NCBI GenBank assembly: GCA_964387935.1
Contig: CAYLZN010000224.1
Span: 1 to 9,690, forward strand
Source: CAYLZN01 sp964387935
GTDB lineage: Bacteria > Acidobacteriota > Vicinamibacteria > Vicinamibacterales > JAFNAJ01
Reading direction: 5' to 3'
DNA: 9,690 nt
The translations under genes were made by a program, and so were the position numbers. The notes below the pieces were generated by a model. The model had not been told where the DNA came from and did no database searches. It saw only the letters and a program-made list of their open reading frames with translations. Position 1 is the first letter of the stretch; the number at the start of each line of letters is the position of its first letter. This document shows, one piece after another, positions 1 through 6,274 of the stretch.

Positions 1-349
1 CCTCGGGGTGCACGATCCCGCGGCGCACCCGCGGCACGTGCTGGTGGTAGTTGAAGAAGTTGAAGGTGCGCACGGTCAGCGGGCCGAGCAGCCACTCGGG
101 CATCACGAACGGCACCGTGAAGCGCGACTTGGGCCGCGGCGCGCGGCGCGGCGCCTCGTCCGGCGTCGCCCAGCGCCCGCGGTAGAGGATGCCGCGGCCG
201 AGCGACTCGCCGCGCGACAGGCAGTCGATCCAGCCCATCGTCATCGGCCACTCGCGGGCGGCGGCCTCGAGGCCGTCGACGAAGCCCTCGAGGTGGATGA
301 TCGACAGATCGTCGTGGGAGGATCGCCGCAGGGAGAACTGGTTGCGCAC
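1..349 (-). CDS. DprE1-like FAD-linked oxidase, C-terminal domain only (3' end outside window; FAD-binding domain absent upstream)
   Basis: The 116 visible residues align by eye with the C-terminal substrate domain of decaprenyl-phosphoryl-ribose oxidase (DprE1) relatives. The clearest blocks are WPMTMGWIDCLSRG and SLGRGILYRGRWATPDEAP (DprE1 has an AWFDA...LGR...RGRLAT equivalent near residue 225), then a region ending FNFFNYHQH and GIVHPE, which should lead into the FFYPLD segment. The family oxidises a sugar hydroxyl using FAD bound by an N-terminal domain of about 190 residues. That domain is not here: the in-frame stop at 416-418 closes the frame, GTG at 347-349 is the only ATG/GTG/TTG start after it, and the upstream DNA encodes an unrelated GAF protein. 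The start lies 4 bases after that gene's TGA, suggesting coupled translation. It may be a 5'-truncated remnant, a stand-alone domain, or an assembly artefact. Family assignment is fairly sure; function is not. Confidence 0.7.
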   Translation of the reverse strand, partial: MRNQFSLRRSSHDDLSIIHLEGFVDGLEAAAREWPMTMGWIDCLSRGESLGRGILYRGRWATPDEAPRRAPRPKSRFTVPFVMPEWLLGPLTVRTFNFFNYHQHVPRVRRGIVHPE

Positions 350-353
350 GGGA

Positions 354-1556
354 TCACCCCGCCGAAGACGTCGATTCGAGCGGCGCAGCCTCGGCGGGGG
401 CTGCCGGCACGCCGATCAGGGTGGACAACTGCGCGGCCAGGATGCGCGCGAGCGCCTGGACCGGTTCGCGCTGCTCGGTGCCGTGCCGCGTTTCAGCGGC
501 GAGGACACCGAGGCAGCCTTCGGGCGTGAGGAGGGGCACGACCAGCGCGCCGGCCGCCTCGTCCCTGCTGGGCACCACCTGCAGTGCTGCGTGCCGCCAG
601 GCGGCCGCGGTGGCGTTGTCGGCCTCGCGCGGCGTCGCCGGCAGCCGGGCGAGCGCCTGCGCCGGGTACCCGTGCGCGAGCACGGGCCGCAGCTCGACGC
701 CCTTCGGACCGCCGACCCACAGGATGAGGACCCGCGCGTCGAGCGCCTCGGCGGCGCGCGCGAGCAGCGACGGGAGTTCGCCCGGCTCGCCGAGACGGGC
801 GAGGTCCGAGCACAGGTCGGCGATGGGACCAAGCGGAGGCGGAGCCACGTCACCTGTCGGAGCTGTCGGCTCGGCCCGGGCCGCGACCTCGCCCGCCGGA
901 GCCGCACTGTCGCCAGCCACGACCTCTTCCGATGCCGGCACCGGGGTCACCCGTTCCGTACCCGCCGAGACCGGCAGGCTCAAGAGCGCGAGCACGAACA
1001 GGCCCACGCCGGCAGCCGTCGCGGCCGCGTAGGCAGCCTCGCGCCTGGCGGCGGCCGCCCGCTCGTCGGCGTCGGCCGCTTCCTCCTGCCGGGCGCTCTC
1101 GAGGCGGCTGAGCGCCGAGCTGACCGTCTCCAGGCCCTCGCCGAACACCACCTGCGCGGCCTGCATCACGTCGTCGTTCCGGACGAGCCGGACCGCACGC
1201 TCGTGAATGGCCGCCATCCCCTCGGTGGCCGCCGCTGCGGCGTCGAGATCGTTCAGGGCCTCCGGCGAGCGCGCGAGCGACTTCAGCGTGGCGAGTTCGG
1301 CGGTGACCGCCTGCAGCGAGGCGGTGACGCGGGTCCGCCAGAAGACCAGACCCTGGCCCGGGGCGACGCAGGCCTGCATGCCCCCGCGCGCGTCGTGGAT
1401 CTGATCGATCGCACGTCGGGCTGAGGCGTCGAAGCGCGCCGTGCCGGCCCGATCGGCAGCCGACCGGGTCTCTGCCTGGAACGCAAACCACGCCGCAGTC
1501 GCCAGCGTGGTGACAAACAGCAGCAGCAGCGCGAGTCGAACCCCGCGACGCGTCAT
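354..1556 (-). CDS. membrane-anchored GAF-domain sensor protein without an output domain
   Basis: A 400-residue protein. Residues 7-25 form a membrane segment (LALLLLFVTTLATAAWFAF) right after MTRRGVR. Residues 26-175 are mainly helical and Ala/Arg/Glu-rich, like the four-helix periplasmic sensor part of chemoreceptor-type proteins. Residues 176-197 form a second membrane segment, 198-240 a Pro/Ala/Glu linker, and 243-385 resemble a GAF domain (core GALVVPLLTPEGCLGVLAAE at 336-355, final helix ARILAAQLSTLIG). GAF domains bind small ligands or tetrapyrroles, or mediate dimerisation. No histidine kinase, GGDEF, EAL, phosphatase or methyl-accepting domain follows; the protein ends in a short Ala/Pro/Ser tail. 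The ATG is supported by GGAG seven bases upstream. It is divergent from the lipid kinase gene and its stop is 4 bases before the oxidase fragment. Topology and GAF call are visible; the ligand and partner are unknown. Confidence 0.8.
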   Translation of the reverse strand: MTRRGVRLALLLLFVTTLATAAWFAFQAETRSAADRAGTARFDASARRAIDQIHDARGGMQACVAPGQGLVFWRTRVTASLQAVTAELATLKSLARSPEALNDLDAAAAATEGMAAIHERAVRLVRNDDVMQAAQVVFGEGLETVSSALSRLESARQEEAADADERAAAARREAAYAAATAAGVGLFVLALLSLPVSAGTERVTPVPASEEVVAGDSAAPAGEVAARAEPTAPTGDVAPPPLGPIADLCSDLARLGEPGELPSLLARAAEALDARVLILWVGGPKGVELRPVLAHGYPAQALARLPATPREADNATAAAWRHAALQVVPSRDEAAGALVVPLLTPEGCLGVLAAETRHGTEQREPVQALARILAAQLSTLIGVPAAPAEAAPLESTSSAG

Positions 1557-1563
1557 TCAGCGA

Positions 1564-1567
1564 CTCC
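1564..1567 (-). promoter_or_regulatory. ribosome binding site (GGAG) of the GAF sensor gene
   Basis: On the minus strand the sequence reads GGAG-tcgctga-ATG, with seven bases between the Shine-Dalgarno core and the start codon at 1556. It fixes the start directly before the first membrane segment. Confidence 0.6.
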
Positions 1568-1619
1568 GTCTCCGCACCGGGCGCGATGAACTGAGGGGAT
1601 CATCGCAATCGGCGGCTAC

Positions 1620-1625
1620 TATAAC
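1620..1625 (+). promoter_or_regulatory. putative -10 box (TATAAC), possibly bidirectional
   Basis: TATAAC lies in the only A/T-rich patch (ctactataacac) of the 105-base gap between the divergent GAF and lipid kinase genes, 36 bases before the GTG start. No good -35 hexamer is visible 16-18 bases upstream. The same bases read TTATAGT on the other strand, so the patch could serve as a -10 element in both directions. This is a motif match only. Confidence 0.4.
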
Positions 1626-1661
1626 ACGCCACTTTCGGGTGGTTCCGGGTAGACTCCGGAC

Positions 1662-2561
1662 GTGGATGCGCTCGTGATCGTCAATCCGCGCGCGGGCGGG
1701 CACGACCGCGGGGCGCGAGGCCGTCGGCACGCGGAGGCCGCGATCGCCGCGGCGGCTTCGGCGTACGATCTCACGGCCCGCACCGTGTTCACCGCGCAGC
1801 CCGGCGACGGCGCACGCGCGACCCGCGAAGCCCTGGCTGGCGCCCCAACGCTCGTGATTGCGTGGGGCGGCGACGGCACCGTGAACGAGGTCGCCAGCGT
1901 GCTGGCCGGCACCCCGGTCCCGCTCGGCATCGTGCCGACGGGATCCGGCAACGGGCTCGGCCGTGAGCTGGGCATCCCGCGGGAGCCGGGGGCGGCGCTG
2001 CGCCTGGCCTTCGCCCGCCAGACCCGCGCGATCGACGTGGGGACCCTGGGAGAGCGCCTGTTCGTCAACGTGGCGGGCTGCGGGTTCGATGCCCAGGTGG
2101 CATGGCGATTCAGCCAGGGCCGCCATCGCCGCGGGCTGACGCGCTACGTGCTCTTCACGCTGGACGAGGTCCGCCGCTACCAGGCGCAGCACTACCGCGT
2201 CACCTGGGACGAGGGGGAGTTCGAAGGACCGGCGGTCGTGGTCACCGTGGCCAACGGCCGGCAGTTCGGCAACGGGGCGCTCATCGCACCGCTCGCCCGC
2301 GTGGACGACGGGTGGCTCGATCTCGTGATCGTCCAGCCCGAGACCCCCGTGCGCGACTTGTGGCGTGCGCGCAAGCTGTTCACGGGGACGCTGCTCCAGG
2401 ATGCCCACGTGCGGTGGGCACGCGTGCGGCGCGTCCGGGTGCAGGGTGAGCCCGGGCTTCGTGCTCACGTCGACGGCGAGCCGTTCGACGCGCCCCGGGA
2501 ACTGGTCGCGGGCGTGCGTCCCCTGGCGCTGACCGTGGCTGCCGGCAGGAGGGGGTCATGA
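1662..2561 (+). CDS. YegS/DagK-family lipid kinase (diacylglycerol kinase catalytic domain)
   Basis: A 299-residue soluble protein, the normal length for bacterial YegS/DagB-type kinases, which transfer phosphate from ATP to diacylglycerol or related lipids at the inner face of the membrane. It opens with the family's first strand, ALVIVNPRAGG (3-13). The nucleotide motif GGDGTVNEV is at 69-77 and PTGSGNGLGRELG at 92-104. Further family blocks are NVAGCGFDAQV (136-146), NGRQFGNGALIAPLARVDDG (198-217, the metal and substrate region) and HVDGEP (269-274). The start is GTG at 1662, placed so that the first beta strand follows at once; only a poor Shine-Dalgarno precedes it. The stop TGA overlaps the next gene's ATG in an ATGA junction, so the pair is translationally coupled. 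The family is certain; the actual lipid substrate (diacylglycerol, undecaprenol, sphingoid base) cannot be read from sequence. Confidence 0.92.
   Translation: MDALVIVNPRAGGHDRGARGRRHAEAAIAAAASAYDLTARTVFTAQPGDGARATREALAGAPTLVIAWGGDGTVNEVASVLAGTPVPLGIVPTGSGNGLGRELGIPREPGAALRLAFARQTRAIDVGTLGERLFVNVAGCGFDAQVAWRFSQGRHRRGLTRYVLFTLDEVRRYQAQHYRVTWDEGEFEGPAVVVTVANGRQFGNGALIAPLARVDDGWLDLVIVQPETPVRDLWRARKLFTGTLLQDAHVRWARVRRVRVQGEPGLRAHVDGEPFDAPRELVAGVRPLALTVAAGRRGS
2547..2552 (+). promoter_or_regulatory. strong ribosome binding site (AGGAGG) inside the lipid kinase 3' end
   Basis: AGGAGG lies five bases before the ATG at 2558, within the last codons of the upstream kinase. It selects that ATG as the methyltransferase start and supports high independent initiation as well as coupling through the ATGA overlap. 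Confidence 0.8.
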
Positions 2562-3370
2562 AACTCTGCCCGGAGTACGACAGCTTCGCGGAGTACTACG
2601 ACCACGTCGTGCCCTATCGCGACAGGCCCGACGTGCGCTTCTTCACCGGGCTCGCGCGCGAGGCCGCGGGCCCGGTGCTCGAAGTCGGCTGCGGCACCGG
2701 GCGCGTGCTCATCCCGTGCGCGCGCGCTGGTGCGACGATGGTGGGGCTCGATCTGTCGCCGGGCATGCTCGAGGTGTGCCGGCGCAAGCTGGCCGAGGAG
2801 CCGCCCGAGGTCAGGGCGCGCGTCGAGCTGGTGCACGGCGACATGCGCGATTTCGACCTCGCGCGCACGTTCGCGCTGATCACGCTGCCGTTCCGGTCGT
2901 TCCAGCACCTCCAGCAGGTGGAGGCGCAGCGGGCGGCACTCGGGGTGCTGCGTCGCCACCTCGCGCCCGGCGGCCGCCTGGTGCTCGATCTGTTCAATCC
3001 TGCGCTGCCGTTCCTGGGCGACGAGCGCTGGCTCAAGGTCCCGATGGAGGAGCCGGCGGTGACGCTGCCGGACGGGCGCCGGTTCGTGCGCAGCATGCGC
3101 AGCGTGTCGCGGGACTACTTCAACCAGGTGCAGGACATCGAGATCGTGACCCAGGTGACGTGGCCCGATGGCCGCGAGGAGCGTCTGGCCGACCGCACGC
3201 GCCTCCGCTACACGTTCAGGTTCGAGGCCGAACATCTGCTCGTGCGGGAAGGCTTCGTCGTCGAGGCGGTCTACGGAGACTACGAGGGGCACCCGTATGG
3301 CGAGACGCCGTATCCAGGCGATCTCGTGTTCGTGGCGCGCCAGCGAGTCACGAGTCTCGACGCGGACTGA
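2558..3370 (+). CDS. class I SAM-dependent methyltransferase
   Basis: A 270-residue cytosolic protein with a Rossmann methyltransferase domain. Motif I is LEVGCGTGRV (41-50); the acidic residue that binds the SAM ribose is D65 in GLDLSPGMLE (63-72); the post-II acidic motif is GDMRDFD (94-100); FRSFQHL (112-118) corresponds to the post-motif region of the family; and APGGRLVLDLFNP (136-148) closes the core. The N-terminal YDSFAEYYDHVVPYR and the C-terminal half (about 165-262, beta-rich and ending in DLVFVARQ) match small-molecule methyltransferases of the broad Methyltransf_25/11 group. The start has AGGAGG five bases upstream and overlaps the lipid kinase stop by 4 bases, suggesting joint expression and possibly a shared pathway. 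The last 23 bases are antisense to the end of the ATPase gene. The methylated substrate is unknown. Confidence 0.9.
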   Translation: MKLCPEYDSFAEYYDHVVPYRDRPDVRFFTGLAREAAGPVLEVGCGTGRVLIPCARAGATMVGLDLSPGMLEVCRRKLAEEPPEVRARVELVHGDMRDFDLARTFALITLPFRSFQHLQQVEAQRAALGVLRRHLAPGGRLVLDLFNPALPFLGDERWLKVPMEEPAVTLPDGRRFVRSMRSVSRDYFNQVQDIEIVTQVTWPDGREERLADRTRLRYTFRFEAEHLLVREGFVVEAVYGDYEGHPYGETPYPGDLVFVARQRVTSLDAD

Positions 3371-6149
3371 CGCGCCCGATCCGCTTGCCGATCTCCCGCA
3401 GCCAGAGCACCGAACTCGCCACGGCCGTGCAGAACAGCCAGTCGCCCCCGGACAGGGCGACGGTGCTGAAGGCGCGTTGAAGGACCGGCACGTGCACGAC
3501 CGCGGCCTGGAGGAGGACGGAGCCCGCGATCGCGGCCCACAGCCAGGTGTTGGCGAACAGACCTGCAAAGGCGCTGCGCTCGTCCGAACGGGCGTTGAGC
3601 ACGTTGAAGATCTGAAACAGCACCAGCGTCGTGAACGCCATGGTGTGGGCGTAGGGCAGCGTGCCGGTTCCCTCGATGAAGCCGCCAGGCAAGGAGGCGT
3701 CCAGCACCAGCAGTGTGCCGACCGCCATGATCGCGCCCACGAGCACGATGCCGCGCCACATGCGCGGCGTGAGGACACCCTCGGTGACGGGCCTGGGCGG
3801 CGCCTGCATCAGCCCCGCGTCGGCCGGATCGACGCCGAGCGCGAGCGCGGGGGCACCATCGGTGACGAGGTTGATCCACAGGATCTGCGTCGCCAGGAGC
3901 GGCAGCACGAGCCCGTCCCCTTCGGCGCCGAGACCGATCCGCCCGGCCAGCAGCACGCCGAAGAACATCGTCATGACCTCGCCGATGTTCGACGAGAGCA
4001 GGTACCGAAGGAACTTGCGGATGTTCGCGAAGATCGCGCGGCCTTCCTCGACAGCGGCCACGATCGAGGCGAAGTTGTCGTCGGCGAGCACCATGTCCGC
4101 GGCCTCCCTGGACACGTCGGTGCCCATGATGCCCATGGCAATGCCGATGTTCGCGGCCTTGAGCGCCGGCGCATCGTTCACGCCGTCACCGGTCATGGCG
4201 ACCACCGCGCCGGTGCGCTGCAGCGCCGTGACGATGCGCAGCTTGTGCTCGGGGTTGACGCGGGCGTAGACGGAGACCTCGGCCGCCGCCCGGGCACGGG
4301 CGTCGGGCAACATGGTCTCGAGCTCTGCCCCGGTGACGGCCCGGTCGTCGTTCGTGATGCCCAGTTCCCGGGCGATGACGGCGGCGGTCTTCGGATGGTC
4401 GCCGGTGATCATCAGCGGGCGGATGCCCGCACGCCTCGCTCGTGCGACGGCGTCCGCCGCCTCGGGGCGCGGCGGATCGATCATGCCGATCAGGCCGGCG
4501 AAGACGAGGTCCCGCTCGATTCGCTCGTCGGGGCGGGCCGCGTGCTCAGCCAGCGTTCCGGGTGGCAGCCGGCGTGCGGCGACGGCCAGGGTGCGCAACG
4601 CCTCGCCGGCCAGCGCTTCGTTGACTTGCAGGATCTCCGCCCGACGGAGAGGCGTGAGGGAGCGACGATCCTCGCCGACGAGTTCATGGGTGCATCGCCC
4701 CAGGAGCACGTCCGGCGCGCCCTTCGTGAACACAAGGCCGCTGTCCTCCTGCTCCGCGTGGCGGTGAATCGTGCTCATCAGCTTCCGCTCGGACGAGAAC
4801 GGGACCTCGCCGACACGCGGCAACCGCTCGCCGAGGTCGTCGGCACTGAGTCCGGCCTTGCGGGCCGCCACGAGCAGCGCTCCTTCGGTGGGATCACCCT
4901 GGACCACCCATCGTCCGTTGCGCTCCACGATGCTGGCGTTGTTCGCGCGATCCGCGACAGCGAGCGCGCGCTCCAGTTCCACCCGCAGCAGGCCGTCCAC
5001 GGGTCGGCCGTCCTCCTGCCGGACCGTCCCGACCGGGGTGTACCCCGAGCCCTCGAAGGTGACCCGCCCGCTCGCGGTCACGACGACCCGCACGGTCATC
5101 TCGTTCTTCGTGAGCGTGCCGGTCTTGTCCGAGGCGATCACGCTCGCCGAGCCGAGCGTCTCGACGGCGGCGAGGTGGCGCACGATGGCCTGCCGTCGCG
5201 CCATGCGCTGCACGCCGATCGCGAGCACGGCCGTGACGACCGCCGGCAGTCCTTCGGGCACGGCCGCCACCGCCAGCGCAACGCCCAGGATGAAGACGTC
5301 GAACATCGCCGAGGCGCTTCGGACGTGCTCGACGGTGAGGATGGTCGCGATCATCACGACCGCGATGGTCACCACCACGAGGCCGAGGGCCTTACCCGTG
5401 CGATCCAGCTCCCGCTGCAGCGGTGTGGCTTCGTCGGGGGTTGCCTCCAGGAGTCCGGCGATGCGGCCCATCTCGGTGCTCATCCCGGTGGCCGTGACGA
5501 TCGCCCGGCCGCGGCCGTAGGTGGCGGCCGATCCGCTGAAGACCATGTTCTGGCGGTCGCCCAGCGGTACGTCCTCCGCCAGGGGCTCGGTGTCCTTCAC
5601 GACGGGCAGGCTCTCGCCCGTCAGCGCGGCTTCGGCAGTCTGGAGCGCGGTCGATTCGATCAGCCGCGCGTCGGCGGGTATCGTGTCCCCTTCCTCGATC
5701 AGAATGAGATCGCCCGGCACGATGTCGGCCGCGGCAACGCTCAGGAGGGCGCCGTCACGAACGACTCTGGCCATCGCCGCGGACATCGCCCGAAGCGCGG
5801 CGACCGCCGCCTCCGCTCTGGACTCCTGCACAAAGCCCATCGCGGCGTTGAGCAGGACCACGGTGAAGATCGCCACGGCCTCGTAAGGCAGCGCCGCGTC
5901 GCGCTCCACCAGCCACAGGCCGGCCGAAATCGCGGTGGCCACGAGCAGCAGGAGCACGAGCACGTCCTCGAACTGCGCGACGAACCGGCGCCACGCGGGC
6001 GTGGACGGCCTGTCCGCAAGCTCGTTGCGCCCGTGGTGCCCGAGCCGCGACTGCGCCTCGCGCTCGCTCAGGCCCAGTTGCCCATCGGTCTGAAGGTCCG
6101 CGATGACCTCGGCGATGCCTTGCCGGTACGCCGGAGCAGGCTCTGACAT
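3348..6149 (-). CDS. P2-type cation-transporting ATPase (Ca2+-ATPase-like)
   Basis: A complete 933-residue P-type ATPase that couples ATP hydrolysis to cation movement across the membrane, most like SERCA/PMR1-type calcium pumps. In order: a cation-ATPase N-terminal domain (1-60); membrane segments near 62-82 and 86-105; the actuator TGES loop at 177-180; the M4 ion motif PEGLP (298-302); the phosphorylation site DKTGTLT with D341; nucleotide-binding KGAPD (476-480); the hinge TGDGVNDAPALK (653-664); and a C-terminal set of six membrane helices. Calcium-coordinating positions of SERCA are kept in M4 (E299), M5 (N721 and E724 in SSNIGE) and M6 (N760, T763, D764 in NLVTDG). The SERCA M8 glutamate is glutamine here (Q846 in FQIFN), so probably one ion is bound rather than two. 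The ATG at 6149 matches the usual N-terminus. An inverted repeat sits just upstream. Ca2+ is the likely ion, with Mn2+ or Na+ also possible. Confidence 0.95.
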   Translation of the reverse strand: MSEPAPAYRQGIAEVIADLQTDGQLGLSEREAQSRLGHHGRNELADRPSTPAWRRFVAQFEDVLVLLLLVATAISAGLWLVERDAALPYEAVAIFTVVLLNAAMGFVQESRAEAAVAALRAMSAAMARVVRDGALLSVAAADIVPGDLILIEEGDTIPADARLIESTALQTAEAALTGESLPVVKDTEPLAEDVPLGDRQNMVFSGSAATYGRGRAIVTATGMSTEMGRIAGLLEATPDEATPLQRELDRTGKALGLVVVTIAVVMIATILTVEHVRSASAMFDVFILGVALAVAAVPEGLPAVVTAVLAIGVQRMARRQAIVRHLAAVETLGSASVIASDKTGTLTKNEMTVRVVVTASGRVTFEGSGYTPVGTVRQEDGRPVDGLLRVELERALAVADRANNASIVERNGRWVVQGDPTEGALLVAARKAGLSADDLGERLPRVGEVPFSSERKLMSTIHRHAEQEDSGLVFTKGAPDVLLGRCTHELVGEDRRSLTPLRRAEILQVNEALAGEALRTLAVAARRLPPGTLAEHAARPDERIERDLVFAGLIGMIDPPRPEAADAVARARRAGIRPLMITGDHPKTAAVIARELGITNDDRAVTGAELETMLPDARARAAAEVSVYARVNPEHKLRIVTALQRTGAVVAMTGDGVNDAPALKAANIGIAMGIMGTDVSREAADMVLADDNFASIVAAVEEGRAIFANIRKFLRYLLSSNIGEVMTMFFGVLLAGRIGLGAEGDGLVLPLLATQILWINLVTDGAPALALGVDPADAGLMQAPPRPVTEGVLTPRMWRGIVLVGAIMAVGTLLVLDASLPGGFIEGTGTLPYAHTMAFTTLVLFQIFNVLNARSDERSAFAGLFANTWLWAAIAGSVLLQAAVVHVPVLQRAFSTVALSGGDWLFCTAVASSVLWLREIGKRIGRVSPRRDS

Positions 6150-6159
6150 GACGCTCGCC

Positions 6160-6178
6160 GCGGTCAGGAGCTGACCGC
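6160..6178. promoter_or_regulatory. perfect 8-3-8 inverted repeat upstream of the ATPase start
   Basis: GCGGTCAG-gag-CTGACCGC is a perfect dyad with eight-base arms, ending 10 bases before the ATPase start codon on the minus strand. It could be an operator for a dimeric repressor or a stem-loop in the 5' untranslated RNA near the ribosome binding region, where no good Shine-Dalgarno is otherwise visible. The dyad is seen; its role is inferred. Confidence 0.5.
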
Positions 6179-6182
6179 CGAC

Positions 6183-6211
6183 ACGAGCCGATTGTATCGC
6201 TCGTCACGAGC
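6183..6211. promoter_or_regulatory. three ACGAGC half-sites in alternating orientation (operator-like)
   Basis: ACGAGC (6183-6188), its reverse complement GCTCGT (6199-6204) and ACGAGC again (6206-6211) occur within 29 bases, spaced by 10 bases and then 1 base. The arrangement lies in the middle of the divergent ATPase / PpiC-like gene gap and partly overlaps the putative -35 of the plus-strand gene. It is operator-like, but six-base sites in GC-rich DNA can recur by chance. Confidence 0.4.
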
Positions 6212-6228
6212 CGCACCTGGAGGATAAT
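6201..6228 (+). promoter_or_regulatory. putative sigma70-type promoter for the PpiC-like gene
   Basis: TCGTCA (6201-6206, four of six matches to TTGACA) is separated by 16 bases from GATAAT (6223-6228, five of six matches to TATAAT). Transcription would begin around 6235, about 40 bases before the ATG at 6275. This is a consensus match without experimental support. Confidence 0.4.
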
Positions 6229-6274
6229 CGCGAATCATGCCAGTCTCCCCGGTCCGGCTCCGCCTCGAGCGGCG

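Noticed and set aside
1644..1660. TCCGG...CCGGA inverted repeat just before the lipid kinase GTG
   Set aside because: Arms are only five bases with a seven-base loop; this is expected often by chance at this GC content.
3168..6146. 992-residue open frame on the plus strand opposite the ATPase
   Set aside because: It mirrors the ATPase codons and is rich in His, Arg, Gly and Asp with no fold-like pattern, whereas the minus strand carries every P-type ATPase motif.
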